50,484 nt of DNA from positions 1 to 50,484 of the forward strand of contig CANQPZ010000006.1 of assembly GCA_947625895.1 (NCBI GenBank), given 5' to 3'. Origin of the DNA: an uncultured Clostridia bacterium. GTDB taxonomy: Bacteria; Bacillota; Clostridia; TANB77; CAG-508. Positions 23,234-32,594 of the stretch are shown piece by piece. Position 1 is the stretch's first letter. Every line of letters starts with the position of its first letter. Below the pieces are notes generated by a model. That model saw only the letters and a program-made list of their open reading frames with translations, searched no databases and had not been told where the DNA came from. A program made the translations under genes and the position numbers.

Positions 23234-23826
23234 ATTCTATTCATTATCTCCTTTAATGAATTAACTAAATTATCTATTGTTCCATTATTATGTATTACAA
23301 AATCAGCTTTTTTAGCAAAAAATTCATTATTATTTTGAATTTTTAAACGTTGTCTTGCCATTTCTCTATCTATTTTATCTCTTTCGCAAATTCTAGAGAT
23401 CTTTTCTTCATCTTCAGCAACAACAGCAATAACTTTATCACAGATTTTTTCCATATTAGCTTCATAAAGTAAAGGAACATCAATTGCAATAAAATCATAT
23501 TTATTTTGCGCTTTAATATTTTGAATTTGTAAAGAAATATCATCTACAACATATTTAAAAGTCAGGCTATTTAATTGTTTTCTTTTATTTGAATTTTTAT
23601 AAATCAAATTTGCTATTTGTTTTCTGTCTAAATTTCCATCACTTTTTAAAATATCATTTCCAAAAAGTTCAACTATCTTCTTAAAATATTCTGTTTCTGG
23701 ATTTGTGCTTAAACTTCGTGCAACTTCATCTGCATTAATAATAGATGTATTAAATTCTTTTTCCATTATCTTGCTAAGAGTAGTTTTTCCAGCTCCAGAA
23801 GGTCCAGTAATTCCAATTACTTTCAT
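23230..23826 (-). CDS. coaE: Dephospho-CoA kinase
   Basis: GITGPSGAGKTTLSKIM, NADEVAR, IDVPLLYE. Confidence 0.93.
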   Translation of the reverse strand: MKVIGITGPSGAGKTTLSKIMEKEFNTSIINADEVARSLSTNPETEYFKKIVELFGNDILKSDGNLDRKQIANLIYKNSNKRKQLNSLTFKYVVDDISLQIQNIKAQNKYDFIAIDVPLLYEANMEKICDKVIAVVAEDEEKISRICERDKIDREMARQRLKIQNNNEFFAKKADFVIHNNGTIDNLVNSLKEIMNRI

Positions 23827-23837
23827 TAACAGGCTCC

Positions 23838-24275
23838 TTATTCTAAATTTTTTATAGCATTTCTAGCTAATTCATCACACCTGTTGTTATATTCATTGTC
23901 ACTATGGCCTTTTACTTTAATAAATTCAACTTTATGGATTTTTGTATATTTATAAAGTTCTTCCCATAATTCTTTATTCTTAACAGGTTTCTTATCTGCA
24001 GTTTTCCAATCATTTTTCTTCCAATTGTATATCCAACCATTATTAAATGCATTTACAACATATGCACTATCACTATAAATTTTAACTTCACATTCAAATT
24101 TAAGTAATTTAATAGCTTCAATTACGGCTGTTATCTCCATTATGTTATTAGTTGTATTTTTTTGTCCACCAGAAATTTCCTTTTTATTGTCTTTATACAT
24201 CAAAATAGAACCCCAACCACCTGGTCCGGGATTTCCTGAACAAGCACCATCTGTATAAATGATAACAGTTTCCAT
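23838..24275 (-). CDS. rnhA: Ribonuclease HI
   Basis: [51 protein letters not shown]; start assigned to METVIIY, listed ORF extends to 24296. Confidence 0.93.
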   Translation of the reverse strand: METVIIYTDGACSGNPGPGGWGSILMYKDNKKEISGGQKNTTNNIMEITAVIEAIKLLKFECEVKIYSDSAYVVNAFNNGWIYNWKKNDWKTADKKPVKNKELWEELYKYTKIHKVEFIKVKGHSDNEYNNRCDELARNAIKNLE

Positions 24276-24360
24276 AATAATCCTTTCATTTTGCAATAAT
24301 ATTTAATCTATGTTATTATATCAATAAAGATTTAAATATACAATAAAGGAAAGATAAAAA

Positions 24361-25554
24361 TTGAGTAATATTTTAACAATAATTTCAGAATATAATCCAT
24401 TTCATTCAGGTCATCTATACCACATCAAAAAAACACAAGAAATGATATCTGCTGATTATAAAATAGCCATAATCTCAGGAAACTTTGTTCAACGAGGCGA
24501 ACCAAGTATCCTAAACAAATGGGAAAAAACAAAAGTTATTTTATCTAATGGATTCGATATGGTAATTGAATTGCCTTGTATATATGCTATTTCAAGCGCA
24601 GAAAATTTTGCAAATGGTGCAATAAAAATCGCTAATCAGATAAACGCAACTCACCTATCTTTTGGCAGTGAAATTGGAAAAATAGATTCATTAAAAGAAG
24701 TTCTATCTCTTATTTCTGAAAATCAAGAAGAATATGATAAAAAAGTTAAAGAAAGACTTGCTGAAGGAAATTCATATCCAAAATCACAAGAACTTGCTAT
24801 TGAAGAATTATTTAGTGGGGATTATAAATCAATATGTTCTCCAAATAATATTTTAGGATTAGAATATTTAAAAGCTTTAAAAAATACTAACTCTTCAATA
24901 ACACCAGTTACAATTAAGCGTATAGCAAAATATGTTTCATCAGCTAAAATTAGAACTTTCCTAAGAAAAAATAATATAGAAAAACTTAAAGATTTAAATG
25001 TAGTTCCAGAAAGTTCTTACTCAATCTTATCAAATAACATAAATCAAGGTCATTCTGTTTTTTCATTAAAAGAATATGAAAAAGAAATTATTTATACATT
25101 AAGAAAAATGAGTTTAGAAGATTTAAAAAATGTTCCAGACATTCCTGACAATCTATTAGGCAAATTTAAAATAGCTAGTGATTCATGTAATTCAATAGAA
25201 AAATTAATTCAATCACTAAAAAATAAAAGCATAACTCAAGCAAGAATTCAAAGAATTTTACTATATATTTTGCTAGGAATAACAAAACAAGATATGGAAA
25301 TGTCAAAGGTAGTTACTCCATATGTAAGAGTTTTAGGAATAACAACAAAAGGCAAAAAACTATTATCAACAATTTCAGAAACAGCACCTAATTTAATTAC
25401 TTCTGTAAAAACATTTGAAAATACATGCAAAGATAAAAACTTAATTAGAATGCTCGAAATTGATAAATTTGCCACAGACGTATACACTTTGGCATATAAG
25501 AAAGATTCCACTTCTCACCTAGACTACACAACAAAACTAATTGAAAAGATTTAA
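24361..25554 (+). CDS. tmcAL: tRNA(Met) cytidine acetate ligase (TmcAL/YlbM family)
   Basis: TTG start; ISEYNPFHSGHLYHIKKTQ, ISGNFVQRGEPSILNKWEKTK, SFGSEIG. Confidence 0.88.
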   Translation: MSNILTIISEYNPFHSGHLYHIKKTQEMISADYKIAIISGNFVQRGEPSILNKWEKTKVILSNGFDMVIELPCIYAISSAENFANGAIKIANQINATHLSFGSEIGKIDSLKEVLSLISENQEEYDKKVKERLAEGNSYPKSQELAIEELFSGDYKSICSPNNILGLEYLKALKNTNSSITPVTIKRIAKYVSSAKIRTFLRKNNIEKLKDLNVVPESSYSILSNNINQGHSVFSLKEYEKEIIYTLRKMSLEDLKNVPDIPDNLLGKFKIASDSCNSIEKLIQSLKNKSITQARIQRILLYILLGITKQDMEMSKVVTPYVRVLGITTKGKKLLSTISETAPNLITSVKTFENTCKDKNLIRMLEIDKFATDVYTLAYKKDSTSHLDYTTKLIEKI

Positions 25555-25568
25555 TATTATAAAGTTAC

Positions 25569-25754
25569 TAAAATAGATTTCTTATTATTCTTTTCAATTT
25601 TGCCTATTCGTTTCACTTACAAGAAATTGTAAATTTTATTTCGTAGCGCCCTCAATCCTGTGAGATTCCCTACTCATAAAATTAACAATTTCTATGCTAC
25701 GTTCTCACTGCAAACGTCAAAATTAAAAAATAATAATTAAGAAACCTATTTTAA
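25569..25754. repeat. ~185-bp imperfect inverted-repeat (long hairpin) element
   Basis: Arms aaaatagatttcttattattcttttcaattttg / rc of caaaattaaaaaataataattaagaaacctatttt; inner arms agaaattgtaaattttat / ataaaattaacaatttct (17 of 18); apical GTAG-CTCA/TGAG-CTAC stem. Confidence 0.7.
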
Positions 25755-25770
25755 ACTCTTATGTAAAATT

Positions 25771-25915
25771 AAATTTTTTAGATATTACTTTTTGAAACGA
25801 CGCGCAGTTTTGGAAGTGTTTGGCGAATACGTCTTCCTCGAGAATTGGACATACACGCCCCCAGCCGCCAAAACACGACCAGTAAGGAGTGAAAAAAGTC
25901 ATATCTAAAAAATAA
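25771..25915. repeat. ~145-bp second imperfect inverted-repeat / structured element, GC-rich apex
   Basis: ttttttagatat...atatctaaaaaa closing arms, tactttttga/gtgaaaaaagtc, inner gtgtttggcg/cgccaaaacac; located ~40 nt upstream of the rluA-like gene. Confidence 0.65.
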
Positions 25916-25957
25916 ATGAAAACATAAATGTTTATAAATGTTATAGAAAGGAATTTT

Positions 25958-26821
25958 ATGCAGAAATTAATAGTTGAAAGCAAATTTAATAATAAGAAAC
26001 TAAGCAATTTTTTGTATGCTCATTTTAATGGTCTTACATCCTCTACTCTTCATAAAGCTTTAAGGAAAAAAGATATTAGAATTAATGATGTACGAATAAA
26101 TGAAGATATAATTGTTCACGAATTTGACACAGTTACAATATATATTTTAGATGAATTTCTATATAAAAATATTAACCTAGAAAAAGTATATGAAGATGAA
26201 AATATATTAGTCATAAATAAGCCCACTGAACTAGAAGTAGTTTCAACTACAAACGAAGAAACTGCAACATCAATACTTCAAAAAGAATACTCATATATAA
26301 AACCATGTCATAGGTTAGATAGAAACACAACTGGACTAGTATTATATGCAAAAAATCCAGAAGCACTTGATATTCTTTCAGAAAAATTCAAATCAAAAGA
26401 AATAAAAAAGAATTATCTATGTACAGTAATTGGAAGAATGCCTAAAAAAGAAGATTTATTGAAGGCATATTTATTTAAAGATACAAAAAAATCATTAGTA
26501 TATATTTCAGACGTTCCCAAAAAAGGATATCAAGAAATATTAACTAAATATACTGTGATTTCTGAAGATGCAAAAAATAAAACATCAATACTAGATATAG
26601 AATTAATTACCGGAAGAACACATCAAATAAGAGCACATCTAGCTCATATTGGTCATCCAATAGTTGGTGACGGAAAATATGGAATTAATGAAATAAATAA
26701 AAAACTAAATTGCAAATATCAACAATTAAAAAATTATAAAATGCAATTTCAATTCTCCACTCCTTCTGGAGATCTAGAATATTTAAATAATAAAATAATT
26801 AAAATAAACGCAAGCTTTTAA
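25958..26821 (+). CDS. RluA-family pseudouridine synthase
   Basis: PCHRLDRNTTGLVLYAKN catalytic motif, ELITGRTHQIRAHLAHIGHPIVGDGKYG; start moved to ATG 25958 after RBS agaaagga. Confidence 0.92.
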   Translation: MQKLIVESKFNNKKLSNFLYAHFNGLTSSTLHKALRKKDIRINDVRINEDIIVHEFDTVTIYILDEFLYKNINLEKVYEDENILVINKPTELEVVSTTNEETATSILQKEYSYIKPCHRLDRNTTGLVLYAKNPEALDILSEKFKSKEIKKNYLCTVIGRMPKKEDLLKAYLFKDTKKSLVYISDVPKKGYQEILTKYTVISEDAKNKTSILDIELITGRTHQIRAHLAHIGHPIVGDGKYGINEINKKLNCKYQQLKNYKMQFQFSTPSGDLEYLNNKIIKINASF

Positions 26822-26840
26822 AATATAATGCTTGCGTTTT
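26806..26840. terminator. Bidirectional intrinsic terminator between convergent rluA-like gene and oapA-like gene
   Basis: AAACGCAAGC...GCTTGCGTTT hairpin followed by TTTATTT. Confidence 0.8.
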
Positions 26841-26858
26841 ATTTATGATTAATTCATT

Positions 26859-27413
26859 TTAGTTTTTTTCAAATATACTTAGCACTTTGGCAACTGCTCC
26901 AATAACATTATTGCATTTATTTTTAGCAAATCCTTTTCCAAGAGCTTTACCTCCAACTGTTAAAGAAGCAACTAGTGCACTCATAAAAAATTGAATATCA
27001 AATCCTAATCCTAGTGAAGCCGTTATCTTTAAAGTTAAAATTGCACTAATAGCACCACTAAGCACGCCACAAATATCACCAATAACATCTGCACAAACAT
27101 TTGAAACTCTAGGTGCAGATCTAATTAATTTCAATGCTGTTTTAGCTCCTCTCACTCTTTTAGAAGCCATTGCATGAAATTGTTCTTCTGTTGCACAAGT
27201 AACTGCAACGCCAATAATATCAAATAATACACCAACTAAAATTACAACTATTAAAATTATAATAGCAGGTACTAAAGGCAATGAATTTATTCCTGTCGTA
27301 GAAATATATGAAAATAACATTGACAATAAAAAAGTTAGTATAAATACTATGAAAAACCATCTTATAGAATCACCTTTTGCGCTTTTCGCTTTTTTTTCTT
27401 GTTTGTCTTTCAA
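26859..27413 (-). CDS. OapA-like (OLE-associated protein A; often annotated 'CorB-like') membrane protein
   Basis: 184 aa, about four TM helices, basic loop TEEQFHAMASKRVRGAKTALKLIRSAPRVSNV and DxxxD motif CADVIGDICGVLSGA; TTG start after GAGGAG; lies downstream of a ~640-nt noncoding unit. Confidence 0.65.
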   Translation of the reverse strand: MKDKQEKKAKSAKGDSIRWFFIVFILTFLLSMLFSYISTTGINSLPLVPAIIILIVVILVGVLFDIIGVAVTCATEEQFHAMASKRVRGAKTALKLIRSAPRVSNVCADVIGDICGVLSGAISAILTLKITASLGLGFDIQFFMSALVASLTVGGKALGKGFAKNKCNNVIGAVAKVLSIFEKN

Positions 27414-27492
27414 TTATCTCCTCAATCCTTTCATAATTATTTTTTTTATTATAACTAACAATAAAAATTTTTTCAAATATTTTATCAAATAT

Positions 27493-27540
27493 AAAAAAGG
27501 ATTTACTTTTGATAGTACTTTCTCTATCTCAAATAAATCC
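27493..27540 (-). terminator. Intrinsic terminator of the candidate OLE RNA unit
   Basis: Minus strand GGATTTATTTGAGATAGAGAAAGTACTATCAAAAGTAAATCC then TTTTTT. Confidence 0.75.
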
Positions 27541-28132
27541 AATTTATATTCATATTGTATTCAACGAATAAAAGATGGTAGAAATTTAAGTAAATTTTAC
27601 GGTATAGGTCTAGCAGAATTTCTCTATTTCCTACTAAATATTACTATTTAGCCGTTTCCGTTTAAAGGAAATATTCCTTAAAAGTGTCGGAAAGCTAGAT
27701 CGCCACTAAAATCCGTACCTTAATCCCTAAATTTCTAAGCTTCTCAGTTAAAGCAAACATTCTAGAAGTTTTCCTTAATGTACATCTCTATTATTAGTCT
27801 CTTTTGCAATAATGATTTCATAGTCTCAAATAAAATAATGTGGCCGCATTCTTTTATTTGATAATAACTAATCCCAAGATTACCACTCAAGACGATTTAT
27901 AGTACCAATTTTATAAGTACTCATAAACTAGACATATATCACGGTAAAATATGATAACGAAAACAGGAATAAGATGTATGCCATTACATTGCATCCTATC
28001 TTCTTTACTCCTTATAGACACGCAAAATTGGCATTCTACGCAACATATAAGAAACTTTATCTAAAATAAATCATGTGTGGATTTTTAGCCCCACCCTCAT
28101 AATAGATAGTACAACTAGAATAATGCACCACC
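27493..28132 (-). ncRNA. Candidate OLE (ornate large extremophilic) RNA
   Basis: ~640 nt lacking a credible ORF on the minus strand, bounded by a strong promoter and a terminator, immediately upstream of an OapA-like gene; strong local helices such as UAGC-UUUCCG...UUUAAGGA/UCCUUUAAA...CGGAAA..GCUA, and UACGG/CCGUA. Confidence 0.6.
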
Positions 28133-28139
28133 AATTAAA

Positions 28140-28168
28140 ATTATAGCAAAAAATAGCTTTAAAATCAA
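28140..28168 (-). promoter_or_regulatory. Sigma-A-type promoter for the candidate OLE RNA
   Basis: Minus strand TTGATT - 17 nt - TATAAT with extended TGC before the -10. Confidence 0.8.
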
Positions 28169-28236
28169 ATCATAATAAAATATCATTTGAATATTTATTA
28201 ATTGATTATGATTTTAAAGTTATTTATATTTGCTAT
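28143..28236. repeat. ~33-bp-arm imperfect inverted repeat overlapping the OLE-candidate promoter
   Basis: atagcaaaaaatagctttaaaatcaaatcataat versus rc of attatgattttaaagttatttatatttgctat. Confidence 0.75.
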
Positions 28237-28280
28237 TTTTATATGTTTATCTCGTTTTTTCTTTATTTATCTTCGTTTTT

Positions 28281-30659
28281 CTATGCTTTTCGTTTACCGC
28301 CTTTTACGCGTTTTTTTGTCTCCTTCTTCTCGTCTAGATTATCTGTTTTTTGTTCCTTTTTTTCTGAATTATTTTTAAGTTTAACATCATATTCTTCTAC
28401 ATAAATTTGAGTTAGTTTTGGATAAAAAGTTTCAAAATCATTAAAATATCTATTAGTCTTTACTTTCTTTTTATCAACTAATTCAAATTCAAACATATCA
28501 GCATCAATTAAAACTTTAGATGTTATATCCATACCAGCAGGCAATGTATTATTTGTATTATCATAATAAACAGAATTTGTTAAAAATACAATTGGATATT
28601 GTTCTTTAAAATTCAATTTTAACATTTTTACAGATGTCTCATATTTGTTTTCATAAGACATTAATTCTTTTTCGATGTTAATATCAAAAATATTATAATC
28701 ATTTTGATGTAATTTTTCATTTACCTCAACTACTTTATAAAGTGGTATGTCATAATTTGTTTTAATTTTGTGAGTAGCTTCTTTTAAAGAATTCACAATT
28801 GAATTTAGTTTTTCTGTAAAATCAAATACATCTATTTTTTTATTAATTTTTAATATTTGGAATTTATCTTTTTCACTTTCCCTATGAGCTTTATTATTCA
28901 AATATTTAACTTGTGTTGAATCCTCTTTCATAGTTCCAAATATGTCAAAATCATTTTTTGATGAATTAGGTAAAGTAGTAAAATACTCTGATTTTAAATT
29001 ACGTAAAAGTTCTTCAATGACATCTTTATTCATTTCACCATCTCTTATCATATTGATAATTGGTAAAACTCTTGTTGTTGCAATAAAGATATCATCTAAT
29101 TCGTTTTTAGAAAACTTCGTTCTTTGTAATTTATCATAATATATTCCTAAATCTTCAAAATCATAATCATAATCGAATTTCTTCTTTAAATTTAATGGAA
29201 CAACATCATTTTCAGATGATCCAGCTTCTAACTCTAATACCTCATCTTTATTTGCAAATCTCCAGAAATCAAATAAACTCTTCTTGTGTTCATCAATTTC
29301 TTTTAAGTAAGTTGTAGCATTTTCAATTTTCTTTTCTGTATTTTTAATTTTCAATTCAAGAGCAGCAATATCGTGATTTAAGTCTTTTACATATCTTTCA
29401 CTCTTTTCATATAGAGATTGAATTGCAACTAAATCATCAATAGCATGAAATTTTTTATCATCAACAAAACCTTGAATTGGTTTAGCTTCATTAGATGTCT
29501 CTGTCTTTTCTTCTACATCTGTAACATTTTCTTTCACAAATTTATTGATTTTTTTCTTTGAGAAGAAATATTTAACTTTACCTAGAAATGTTTTTTTGCA
29601 CTCAAGATATAAAGAAATTTGTTTTTGCTTAATAAAATATTCAGCATCTAACTTTTTGCATTTTTCTTTTAACTCTTTTTTCTTCTTTTCTAGTTTAAAA
29701 GATTCTTGATTGAATTTCTTAATTGTCGCTTCAGTTTCAATATATTCCTTCTTTATAAATTCAGGCAAATCTTTGTAAAGTAATTTTTGACCCTTGTAAA
29801 AGAATTCGATTTTATTGTTGTTATCTATTTGTGTTTGGAAAACATATCTTCCATCTAATTCAGTTTGTAATATAAATAATGCTTTTGCTAAATTGTAGAA
29901 ATCCATAGCCTCTTCAGGTGAATTAATTACGATTTTGTACATAGATTTCAAATTGTCATAAATTGGTGTATCTCCAACAATTTGCAATGACAATTTTTCT
30001 TTTTCATCATAAACTTCATATGTTAAACACCAATTTTTAGTAAATACCCATAAGTAATTTTCTACATCATTTATTTGTTTGCTTGTAAGAAATTTTTCAC
30101 TATAATTTACATACGAAATTGGTATAAATATTTTTTCGTCTTTTCCTGATTTTTCTAATTCAATTTTCTTTTTTAGCAAATAGAAAAATTCATCAAAAGT
30201 CTGCTCTTTAAGTGAAACAAGCATAAAATATCTATCTGTATCTTGAGAATAGTATACTTGCCATAATTGGCTTCTATGATAATGAACTGTGAAAGGAATT
30301 TTTTCCTTCATCTTCTTCTGTTCATTTTCTATTCTCTTAATAGACATACTAGATATTCTTTCAAATGCATTAAGTAAATCACGAGATTTTTCAGTTTCTT
30401 CTTCGCTTTTTCTGATATATTCCGCAAGAGGAAGTGCTCTATCATATTTTTCTTTTATTGAATCATCTCTATATGCAGGTGTACAATAAATTTCAATATC
30501 TTTGATAGAAACATATTTATATACTTTTAATTCTTTATCATTATTTAATCTTGATGGGTTAAATACTATAGGTTTTACTTGTTGTAAGAAATCTGGTAAA
30601 TTATCCAAATCTAACCCTATCATATTAAGTTTTTCTTTAATATCTTCTTTTGTGGCCAA
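28281..30659 (-). CDS. Hypothetical 792-aa protein with coiled-coil segment
   Basis: Single long ORF, Lys/Glu-rich central region; no family recognised. Confidence 0.7.
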   Translation of the reverse strand: MATKEDIKEKLNMIGLDLDNLPDFLQQVKPIVFNPSRLNNDKELKVYKYVSIKDIEIYCTPAYRDDSIKEKYDRALPLAEYIRKSEEETEKSRDLLNAFERISSMSIKRIENEQKKMKEKIPFTVHYHRSQLWQVYYSQDTDRYFMLVSLKEQTFDEFFYLLKKKIELEKSGKDEKIFIPISYVNYSEKFLTSKQINDVENYLWVFTKNWCLTYEVYDEKEKLSLQIVGDTPIYDNLKSMYKIVINSPEEAMDFYNLAKALFILQTELDGRYVFQTQIDNNNKIEFFYKGQKLLYKDLPEFIKKEYIETEATIKKFNQESFKLEKKKKELKEKCKKLDAEYFIKQKQISLYLECKKTFLGKVKYFFSKKKINKFVKENVTDVEEKTETSNEAKPIQGFVDDKKFHAIDDLVAIQSLYEKSERYVKDLNHDIAALELKIKNTEKKIENATTYLKEIDEHKKSLFDFWRFANKDEVLELEAGSSENDVVPLNLKKKFDYDYDFEDLGIYYDKLQRTKFSKNELDDIFIATTRVLPIINMIRDGEMNKDVIEELLRNLKSEYFTTLPNSSKNDFDIFGTMKEDSTQVKYLNNKAHRESEKDKFQILKINKKIDVFDFTEKLNSIVNSLKEATHKIKTNYDIPLYKVVEVNEKLHQNDYNIFDINIEKELMSYENKYETSVKMLKLNFKEQYPIVFLTNSVYYDNTNNTLPAGMDITSKVLIDADMFEFELVDKKKVKTNRYFNDFETFYPKLTQIYVEEYDVKLKNNSEKKEQKTDNLDEKKETKKRVKGGKRKA

Positions 30660-30733
30660 TTTATAACTTCCTCCTCGCTATAATTTATATCAGTATATCA
30701 TAACGAAAATTTTTTTCCAATATATTTTACATA

Positions 30734-32497
30734 TTATCCAATTACTTTTTCATCAATTTCTTTTTTAATTTTTTCAATGAAATCATTTAAAGGCATTTGT
30801 CCTATATCACCTTGTTTTCTTACTCTTACTCCAACACTGTTTGAAGCAACTTCTTTATCTCCTAAAATCAACATATATGGAGTCTTTTGAAGTTGTGCTT
30901 CTCTAATTTTGTATCCAATTTTTTCTTCTCTATCATCAAGTTCAACACGAATACCATTTTTCTTTAATTCTTCTTGAACTTTTAATGCATATTCTTTTTG
31001 ACTATCAGATATAGGTAAAATTGAAACTTGAACTGGTGAAATCCATAGTGGAAAAGCTCCAGCAAAATGTTCAGTAATTATACCAATAAATCTTTCAAAT
31101 GATCCAAATAAAGCTCTGTGTACAAGTATAGGTGTTTTCTTTTCTCCATTAGAATCAATATATGAAAGATTAAATCTTAATGGTAACTGGAAGTCAACTT
31201 GGACAGTACCCATTTGCCATTCTCTTCCTAAACAGTCTTTCATCTTTATGTCGATCTTTGGACCATAGAAAGCTCCATCACCTTCATTAATTCTATAATT
31301 ATTTTCACCACAAAGTTCATCTAAAACAGCTTTCAAATTTGCTTCTGCTTTATTCCAAAGTTCTATATCTCCCATATAGTCATCTGGTCTTGTAGATAAA
31401 GTTAATTCAAAATCTAATCCAAAAATTCCATATAAATATTTTGCAATTTCTATTATATCTTTAATTTCATTTCCAATTTGATCTTCAGTTATAAAGTTAT
31501 GAGCATCATCTTGTCTGAACATTCTAACTCTAAACAAACCATTTAATTGTCCTGATTTTTCATTTCTATGAATAACATCAATATCATTAAAACGCATTGG
31601 TAAATCTTTATAGCTTCTTAATTTTGAAGCAAATATTTTAATTGCATTTGGACAGTTCATTGGTTTTAAAGCTTGTTCTTTTCCATCTGAATCTGTTAAT
31701 ACAAACATATCTTCTTTATAATGATCCCAGTGTCCAGAAGTTTTCCATAGTTCACTGCTATTTAATTGTGGTCCTGAAAATTCTAAATAACCTCTTTTCT
31801 CATGTTCTTGTCTCCAAAAGTCTATTAAAATATTCATCATCTTAAATCCTTTTGGTAACCAATAAGCCATACCTGGTGCTGTTTCATCAAAGAAAAATAA
31901 ATCTAATTCTTTTCCTAATTTTCTATGATCTCTTTTCTTTGCTTCTTCAAGCATATTTAAATATTCTTCAAGTTCACTAGCTTTAGGGAAAGATATTCCA
32001 TAAATTCTTTGAAGCATTTTGTTATGTTCGTCACCTCTCCAATAAGCACCTGATGAAGATAATAATTTAACAGCTTTAACACAACCTGTAGATGGTAAAT
32101 GTGGACCCCTACATAAGTCTGTGAAATCACCTTGTTTATAGAAAGATATAACTTCTCCTTCTGGTAAATCTTTTATTAATTCTACTTTATAAGGCTCTTT
32201 TCTTTCTTCCATAAATTTAATAGCCTCATCTCTAGGAAGTTCAAATCTTTCAAGAGCGAAATCCTCTTTAATGATTTTTTTCATTTCTTCTTCAATTTTA
32301 GCTAAATCATCTTCCGTAAATGGATTTTCTACATCAAAATCATAATAAAATCCATTTTCAATAGATGGTCCTATTGCTAATTTTGCATTTGGAAATAATC
32401 TTTTTACAGCTTGAGCCATAATATGAGATGTCGTATGCCAATACATAGACTCCTCTACTTCTTGCGTTTTTCCTCCGCCGAGTTTAATTTTAAACAT
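30734..32497 (-). CDS. thrS: Threonyl-tRNA synthetase lacking the N-terminal TGS domain
   Basis: Editing-domain HTTSHIMAQAVKRLFP and class II motifs (FRQDDAHNFIT, GAFYGPKIDI, ALFGSFERFIGIITEHFAG); RBS GGGAGG directly upstream fixes the start. Confidence 0.95.
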   Translation of the reverse strand: MFKIKLGGGKTQEVEESMYWHTTSHIMAQAVKRLFPNAKLAIGPSIENGFYYDFDVENPFTEDDLAKIEEEMKKIIKEDFALERFELPRDEAIKFMEERKEPYKVELIKDLPEGEVISFYKQGDFTDLCRGPHLPSTGCVKAVKLLSSSGAYWRGDEHNKMLQRIYGISFPKASELEEYLNMLEEAKKRDHRKLGKELDLFFFDETAPGMAYWLPKGFKMMNILIDFWRQEHEKRGYLEFSGPQLNSSELWKTSGHWDHYKEDMFVLTDSDGKEQALKPMNCPNAIKIFASKLRSYKDLPMRFNDIDVIHRNEKSGQLNGLFRVRMFRQDDAHNFITEDQIGNEIKDIIEIAKYLYGIFGLDFELTLSTRPDDYMGDIELWNKAEANLKAVLDELCGENNYRINEGDGAFYGPKIDIKMKDCLGREWQMGTVQVDFQLPLRFNLSYIDSNGEKKTPILVHRALFGSFERFIGIITEHFAGAFPLWISPVQVSILPISDSQKEYALKVQEELKKNGIRVELDDREEKIGYKIREAQLQKTPYMLILGDKEVASNSVGVRVRKQGDIGQMPLNDFIEKIKKEIDEKVIG

Positions 32498-32511
32498 AAG
32501 TACCTCCCTTA

Positions 32512-32532
32512 TTCAAAAGTTTAACTTTTGAA
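32512..32532. promoter_or_regulatory. Perfect 21-nt palindrome just upstream of the thrS RBS
   Basis: TTCAAAAGTT-T-AACTTTTGAA between the T-box terminator and the thrS start. Confidence 0.5.
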
Positions 32533-32594
32533 TATTTTATTGGTTTAAATCCATAACTCTAGAGCTTTTTGCTGTTTATTTAAAATAATAACAA

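Noticed and set aside
25759-26007. 82-aa minus-strand ORF (…TPYWSCFGGWGRVCPILEEDVFAKHFQNC…)
   Set aside because: Lies across the 25771-25915 hairpin and the start of the RluA gene; no RBS, better explained by structured noncoding DNA.
27349-27651. 100-aa plus-strand ORF
   Set aside because: Antisense to the oapA-like start and the OLE-candidate 3' end; no RBS and low-complexity composition.
27493-28132. tmRNA or RNase P RNA as identity of the large ncRNA
   Set aside because: No tRNA-like acceptor ends, tag-peptide ORF or RNase P core motifs (e.g. GAGGAAAGUCC) seen.
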